This document shows, one piece after another, positions 12,635 to 64,000 of a stretch of 64,000 nt of DNA. This stretch comes from Chionoecetes opilio. Taxonomy: Eukaryota; Arthropoda; Malacostraca; Decapoda; Majidae. The stretch covers positions 43,570 through 107,569 of the forward strand of contig JACEEZ010009947.1 in NCBI GenBank assembly GCA_016584305.1, given 5' to 3'. The notes beneath the pieces were generated by a model. That model was given only the letters and a program-made list of their open reading frames with translations, made no database searches and had not been told where the DNA came from. A program made the position numbers and the translations under genes. Position 1 is the first letter of the stretch; every line of letters begins with the position of its first letter.

Positions 12635-12845
12635 CTCATGTTCCTGGTTTTCCGTGACGGCCAGATCGAGTCCCTCCAGAATGTTAACCACCAGGGGCAT
12701 CAAGTCCTTAACAACGTCCTCGTCATAGCGGGCAATCAGCCGCTCAAACTCTTGATAAATATTGCCCGCCATCGACTGCCTCAGACATGACGACATGGCT
12801 CTCATCTCCGGCGTTATACACCGTCTCCCCGTCCAGTAAATCCAT
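12635..12845 (-). CDS. syd: First coding exon of JIP3/sunday driver (JNK-interacting protein)
   Basis: The minus-strand translation starts [13 protein letters not shown] and ends with the highly conserved [31 protein letters not shown] and ENQEHEV, followed by a clean donor (GAG then GTATGT). This is the N-terminal kinesin-binding region of JIP3/JIP4 (syd in flies), a scaffold linking JNK-pathway kinases and kinesin-1/dynein for axonal transport. Between VVMSE and [11 protein letters not shown] the frame shifts by one base (GAGGCAGTCG at about 12782), equivalent to one extra or five missing bases relative to the family. Further exons would lie at lower coordinates but none are visible, so the first intron may run past the arrestin exon, or the locus may be a fragment. 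Confidence 0.85.
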
Positions 12846-12976
12846 GATGGAGGCTTCTAACAATGCACTAAGACACTTAACTACCGTATTTCACTCACTT
12901 AGCCACTCAATCACTCATACTTCAGTGTTTTTAAGGGTCTTTTCACTGTGGTTAGTGATAAGTAACCTCTGTCACG

Positions 12977-12989
12977 GCGGCCATTTTGA
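12977..12989 (-). promoter_or_regulatory. YY1-like motif upstream of the JIP3 start
   Basis: On the minus strand the bases read CAAAATGGCCGCC, matching the CAARATGGCNGC core of YY1-type sites often found near transcription starts. It lies about 130 bases before the predicted start codon. Function is inferred from position and motif only. Confidence 0.3.
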
Positions 12990-13049
12990 GTTCTCCAGGT
13001 GACAAATGTTCGACTTCATTTGTTTACATTGATTTTTTCCATCTTTTTG

Positions 13050-13290
13050 GTTTTTTTTCCATGATTATTTGTTGGAATATTTATGTTTATTTATATATAG
13101 TTATTTTTGTCTATTTGTAGCTACGGGAATTTTTTTTTACGCGTGCGCAGAGGAGAAGGAGATTATTACAAAGGATTACAAAGGATTCTTGTGGGTTATT
13201 TTTTCCATTATTATTTGTTGGAATATTTATGTGTCTATTTCTCTGTGGTTATTTTTGTCTATTTGAAGCTATGGAATATTTTTTTATTTT
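13050..13290. repeat. Two diverged direct copies of an approximately 90-bp T-rich segment
   Basis: Copies at about 13050-13135 and 13197-13290 share ATTATTTGTTGGAATATTTATG and TTATTTTTGTCTATTTG phrases. They lie upstream of JIP3. Confidence 0.7.
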
Positions 13291-13295
13291 TTCCC

Positions 13296-13665
13296 ACACT
13301 GTCTTCCTAGTCTTCCCACACTGTCTTCCTAGCCTTCCCACACTGTCTTCCTAGCCTTCCCACACTGTCTTCCTAGCCTTCCCACACTGTCTTCCTAGCC
13401 TTCCCACACTGTCTTCCTAGTCTTCCCACACTGTCTTCCTAGCCTTCCCACACTGTCTTCCTAGTCTTCCCACACACTGTCTTCCTAGCCTTCCCACACT
13501 GTCTTCCTAGCCTTCCCACACTGTCTTCCTAGCCTTCCCACACTGTCTTCCTAGTCTTCCCACACTGTCTTCCTAGCCTTCCCACACTGTCTTCCTAGCC
13601 TTCCCACCCACTGTCTTCCTAGCCTTCCCACACTGTCTTCCTAGCCTTCCCACACTGTCTTCCTC
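13296..13665. repeat. 22-bp minisatellite, about 17 copies
   Basis: The unit is CTTCCCACACTGTCTTCCTAG plus C or T. Copies are nearly identical, with a few CA or CC insertions. Confidence 0.95.
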
Positions 13666-13697
13666 ACCTATGCTCACCACTGACTTCTACATCCCTA

Positions 13698-13925
13698 TAA
13701 GAACATAAGAAAATAAGGAAGCTACAAGAGGCCGTGAGACCTACACGAGGTAGTTCCTGTCACTTAACACTACCTACATCCACCTTTCATCCCCATCCAT
13801 GAAATTGTCTAGCCTCCCTTTAAAACTCCCTATTGATTCCGCACTAACTACCTGACGACTGAGGCCATTCCAGTCATTTACCACCCTATTTGTGAACCCG
13901 TTTCTCTCTATAACAAGTCGCTATC
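13698..13925 (-). mobile_element. CR1-like LINE 3' tail
   Basis: On the plus strand it reads AACATAAGAAAATAAGG then GCTACAAGAGGCCGTGAG and continues into the C-terminal coding end seen at 25842-26000. It is therefore a 5'-truncated minus-strand insertion of the family whose longest copy is at 25762-27157. Confidence 0.85.
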
Positions 13926-13929
13926 CAAT

Positions 13930-14912
13930 GGAAATAAGGCAGTCAGGGTTTAGCCAATAGGTTCCCTGCATAACAGTGTGTCACATCATCCATCAACTAG
14001 CAGGATCAGTAATGCTCCTCAGAGACTATTGATGTTCATGTCACATCACATATTTATTAGTATTTTCATCATCACATAAGGCCTTCATTTGGCAAACATA
14101 CACGTGTTTTGATCTTTTAGTACATACCTGCTTATAAACACAGTCAAAAATACGTATCTCTAATATATTCATTTGATTCTTTATCTTAAGTCCTACTTGA
14201 TCACAGCTTTGTGTATAGACTTTGACCTAATTCTATGGGATTCCAATTTTCATTACGCTATAAGATTGTACTGCTGTTGTGCTATTACTATTTATATATA
14301 TACCAACACTGCCAGTTACTTGCTTAGATAAGAGTAATAGTGGCAGGGACACACTCGTACCGTCTTCAACATACATAAAACAATAACACAACAACGATAG
14401 TAGACACACATGGTAATATTTTACACCACACTCGCTCACGTCAACAAATCAAGTTTGCTCACATTCGCTCAAGTCAAGTTTGCTCTTCCACAATAGTCTA
14501 TTTTTTTTACGAGGCAAAAATTCCATGCTATCCTAAGGTCTCATGCTTAAAATGATGCCTATGTTTACCAGATAATAGGGGTTAACTCTGATAAAATACA
14601 GCTGAAAGTTAGAAGAACTGTAGTATTCCCTTCTCCTGGCATTAAATATCAGTCAATAAGCAGCAAGGGGGCAGGATTTTTGCCTTGTTAAGAAAAATAG
14701 ACTATAACTCCTCATGCATAGTCCAGATGCAGAGATACCTGGGTTAACCTATAAGGATCAGCTTGCAAACTTAGATACATTTCATGACCCTGCAGTTTTC
14801 TATATACTATTCATACCTATTGGCTATTATCACACCTACTCTTGGTAACTCCCTTAGTGGTGGTGGCCATGGCAGATGTCTCCACCTATGCCTATAAGCT
14901 ATATTGGCCGAG
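13930..14912. other. No gene recognised
   Basis: AT-rich DNA with no exon, RNA gene or element that I can support on either strand. Confidence 0.5.
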
Positions 14913-14914
14913 GT

Positions 14915-15040
14915 GTTGGGTGTTGGGTGAGAATGCCTTACTCCAAGTTCCGCCCTAAAGCCCCAACACCGCAATCAATCCCGTGCGTTCGGAAGGGGGG
15001 AGTGAGCCCCATTTTTGCCAATTTAACGTGTGGCTACTCT
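14915..15040. mobile_element. Palindromic MITE family P, truncated copy
   Basis: It contains GAGGTGTTGGGTGTTGGG, GCCCTAAAGCCCCAACAC and the outer arm CCATTTTTGCCAATTTAACGTGTGG. It shares this order with fuller copies at 28705, 37322 and 58837. The left outer arm is missing here. Confidence 0.75.
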
Positions 15041-15344
15041 TCTTGCAGCCTGACCATATGTTTTTTTTCTCTCTCTCTCACTCCCTCTGCATTCTCCACT
15101 CCCATTCTGTTCCTTCAGTGTTTAACCTTCTTATATATATTCAGGGCATCCATATGTATTGATTTTTTCATCTCACTCACGTCCTCTGCATTCTTCAATC
15201 TCATTCTGTTCCTTCAGTGTTTAGCCTCCTTATGCATATTCAGATCATTTCACTGTTGGTCATCCTCCTCACATGACTAAAGCTCACCAGGACGTTGCAT
15301 TTTACAGCCATCATCACCCCACAACTCAGTCCTTCTCCCATACT
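15041..15344. other. No gene recognised
   Basis: CT-rich spacer with two loosely similar copies of TTCTGTTCCTTCAGTGTTTA-type phrases about 100 bases apart. Nothing coding. Confidence 0.5.
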
Positions 15345-15945
15345 AGACACGCCATTACTGTACTAACACACATTTTCATGCCTCATTTTCTAACACACAT
15401 TTTCATGCCTAATTTTCTAACACATTTTCATGCCTCATTTTCTAACACACATTTTCATGCCTCATTTTCTAACACACGTTTTTATGCCTCATTTTCTAAC
15501 ACACACATTTTCATGCCTCATTTTCTAACACACATTTTCATGCCTCATTTTCTAACACACACATTTTCATGCCTCATTTTCTAACACACATTTTCATGCC
15601 TCATTTTCTAACACACATTTTTATGCCTCATTTTCTAACACACATTTTCATGCCTCATTTTCTAACACACATTTTCATGCCTCATTTTCTAACACACATT
15701 TTTATGCCTCATTTTCTAACACACACATTTTCATGCCTCATTTTCTAACACATACATTTTCATGCCTCATTTTCTAACACACACATTTTCATGCCTCATT
15801 TTCTAACACACATTTTCATGCCTCATTTTCTAACACACATTTTTATGCCTCATTTTCTAACACACACATTTTCATGCCTCATTTTCTAACACACACATTT
15901 TCATGCCTCATTTTCTAACACACACATTTTCATGCCTCACTTTCA
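15345..15945. repeat. 25/27-bp minisatellite, about 23 copies
   Basis: The unit is ACACACATTTTCATGCC plus TCATTTTCTA. Copies differ by one CA dinucleotide and a C/T change (TTTTTATGCC). Confidence 0.95.
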
Positions 15946-16103
15946 AGACCTTTTTCATTCCACACCTAAGTCCCTAAACCTTGCACATGGCAGCACTTTA
16001 AGGCATTCAATATTCCTAAGTGCCTTTTCTTTACTTTCATGCTAAGTCTTACAGTCCTCCCTCTCATTACATGCACTAGCGATCCTATCATTCTCGTGCA
16101 TTG

Positions 16104-16135
<32 letters not shown>

Positions 16136-16426
16136 TGACTCATTTATCTCGCCTATTACTTGTTCCCACCAGTCTATAGTCACACGCTGCACCCTTCATT
16201 CACTCCTCACAACGTCCAAGCTAACACAGCCACGACTCATTCAAAACTGCTGCATTATTTCAAAAACACCTAACACTAGAATATAAAGAACACAATGACT
16301 AGCAATAACATTAGTACTAGAAGAGTAACAAAATATAATCAGCCACGTCCCTGTCTATAGGTCTAGAGTGTGGCATTAATATTAAGATAACTGTGCCCTT
16401 GTCCTCCCTCACCCCTTTACCTGCGG
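15946..16426. other. 3' flank of the ABCA gene; no clear terminator signal
   Basis: This lies immediately downstream of the ABCA stop on the minus strand and probably includes its 3' UTR. I found no AATAAA on the minus strand within the first 400 bases. A short (TC)n run is at 16106-16128. Confidence 0.4.
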
Positions 16427-63263
<46,837 letters not shown>

Positions 63264-63320
63264 CTGCCAACACCAACACCACCATCACCATCAGGGGAAG
63301 CAAGGTAATGAATATCCTGG

Positions 63321-63532
63321 TTAACCCCTTGAGACCCAGAACGTAATTCCCATTGTAATTTGGGTACCATTAGACAATTTTTAGTGACTATAAACAATAT
63401 TTTATAGATGTGACCTGTTTAGTATCCTTGTCCACTGGCTAATTTGGTTTATTTAGTTACTTTTTCGTAGTTTTATGGCTAACAACAGACAATTTCATAT
63501 AGCAAGGAAAGATCTGGGCGTGAAGGGGTCAC
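63321..63532. mobile_element. piggyBac-like MITE, family T, copy
   Basis: TTAA-CCCCTTGAGACCCAGA at the left and TCTGGGCGTGAAGGGG at the right; the right TTAA is mutated to TCAC. Confidence 0.83.
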
Positions 63533-64000
63533 TATTCCGCAGGAGTCAGCGGGCTTCACGGCTTTCCAACTTGCTTTTTTCTTATTATTTTTGGCTCAGT
63601 ATAATATGCAGTAGTTATTCACTTCCAGAAACCAAACATATAGCACTTATTTTCATAGAATAATAGCTAGGTTAGGTTAGGTTTAGGTTTGGTATCCTGA
63701 CTAACCAGGTGACGTAGACCCACTTACTGACATATAAGGCCTTGCCACTTTTTCCTAATCTTTCTACTTAACTCTATATTGTAATTCACGGGAAAATTAT
63801 AAGTATGGAAATACTGTATATGGCCTTAGCACTTTTTCCTAGTCTTTCTAACTTCACCTTCACTGTCATAAATGCGTTATTAGCCGTTCATCGTAAAACG
63901 TGTCTGGCCATTTTTACGTAAGAATAGCACTACGGCCTTGACGCGTCGTCACAAAAGTAAGTATTTTAAATAATATTTTATTAAAAATCTAAATATCCAA
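63533..64000. other. Intron sequence; no exon recognised
   Basis: AT-rich. TAGGTTAGGTTAGG at 63669-63690 is a short TTAGG-like run. I saw no upstream ABCA exon. Confidence 0.5.

Noticed and set aside
11855..12805. 316-codon gene joining the JIP3 exon to poly-Thr/Leu
   Set aside because: The frame runs past a good splice donor (12635/12634) into the AGT microsatellite; the true exon ends at the donor.
63669..63690. Telomeric TTAGG repeat
   Set aside because: Only three to four imperfect units; such short runs are common in arthropod DNA and there is no subtelomeric context.

Overview
This is a eukaryotic, intron-rich and extremely repeat-rich window. It has GT/AG-bounded exons, long microsatellites ((GA)n, (AGT)n, (AC)n), many minisatellites, CR1-like LINE 3' tails and numerous TIR elements. 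The gene content (an ABCA3-type transporter, a sunday driver/JIP3 first exon and an invertebrate-type arrestin exon) and the repeat style suggest an arthropod, most likely a decapod crustacean. The taxon is inference; nothing in the window names it.

The main gene is an ABCA3-like full transporter on the minus strand. I could place 26 coding exons from 63263 down to a stop codon at 16427, about 1,440 codons with matching splice phases. They run from TMD1 through NBD1 (Walker A in exon 4, signature and Walker B in exon 7), the first regulatory segment, TM7, the second extracellular domain, TMD2 and NBD2 (Walker A in exon 20, signature and Walker B in exon 22) to a short last exon. The N-terminal roughly 300 residues lie beyond the right edge. 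Exons 16 and 17 carry small frameshifts that I think are more likely consensus errors than a dead gene. Left of the transporter, on the same strand, are one JIP3/syd first coding exon (12635-12845) and one arrestin exon (6547-6698); each shows a small lesion.

The most striking feature is that at least six ABCA exons have one edge caught in a tandem array that copies the splice site. Exon 20 (NBD2) is followed by ten more in-frame 54-bp copies of its last 18 codons, each with its own 5' splice site. Exon 15 has five donors at exact 76-bp spacing. Exon 6 has twelve decoy donors. Exon 11 has five 134-bp partial-exon copies. Exons 13 and 16 have arrays on the acceptor side. Elsewhere, minisatellites have grown out of transposons: a 27-bp unit inside a hAT transposase pseudogene, a 66-bp unit inside a TIR element (two loci), a 28-bp unit inside a palindromic MITE, a 52-bp unit from a LINE tail and another 52-bp unit from a different LINE.

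Layout: 1-5400, Tigger/pogo-like remnants, a tRNA-derived SINE and a hAT pseudogene. 5400-13000, microsatellites, two LINE fragments, the arrestin and JIP3 exons. 13000-16400, minisatellites and unassigned DNA. 16400-64000, the ABCA gene, its introns packed with MITEs (a TTAA-flanked piggyBac-like family, pogo/Tigger-like families, a hAT MITE, a palindromic family), a fold-back Tc1 element, LINE fragments and arrays. Several patches (about 31.1-33.6 kb, 42-42.9 kb, 44.2-46 kb, 48-50 kb) look like poorly polished assembly.
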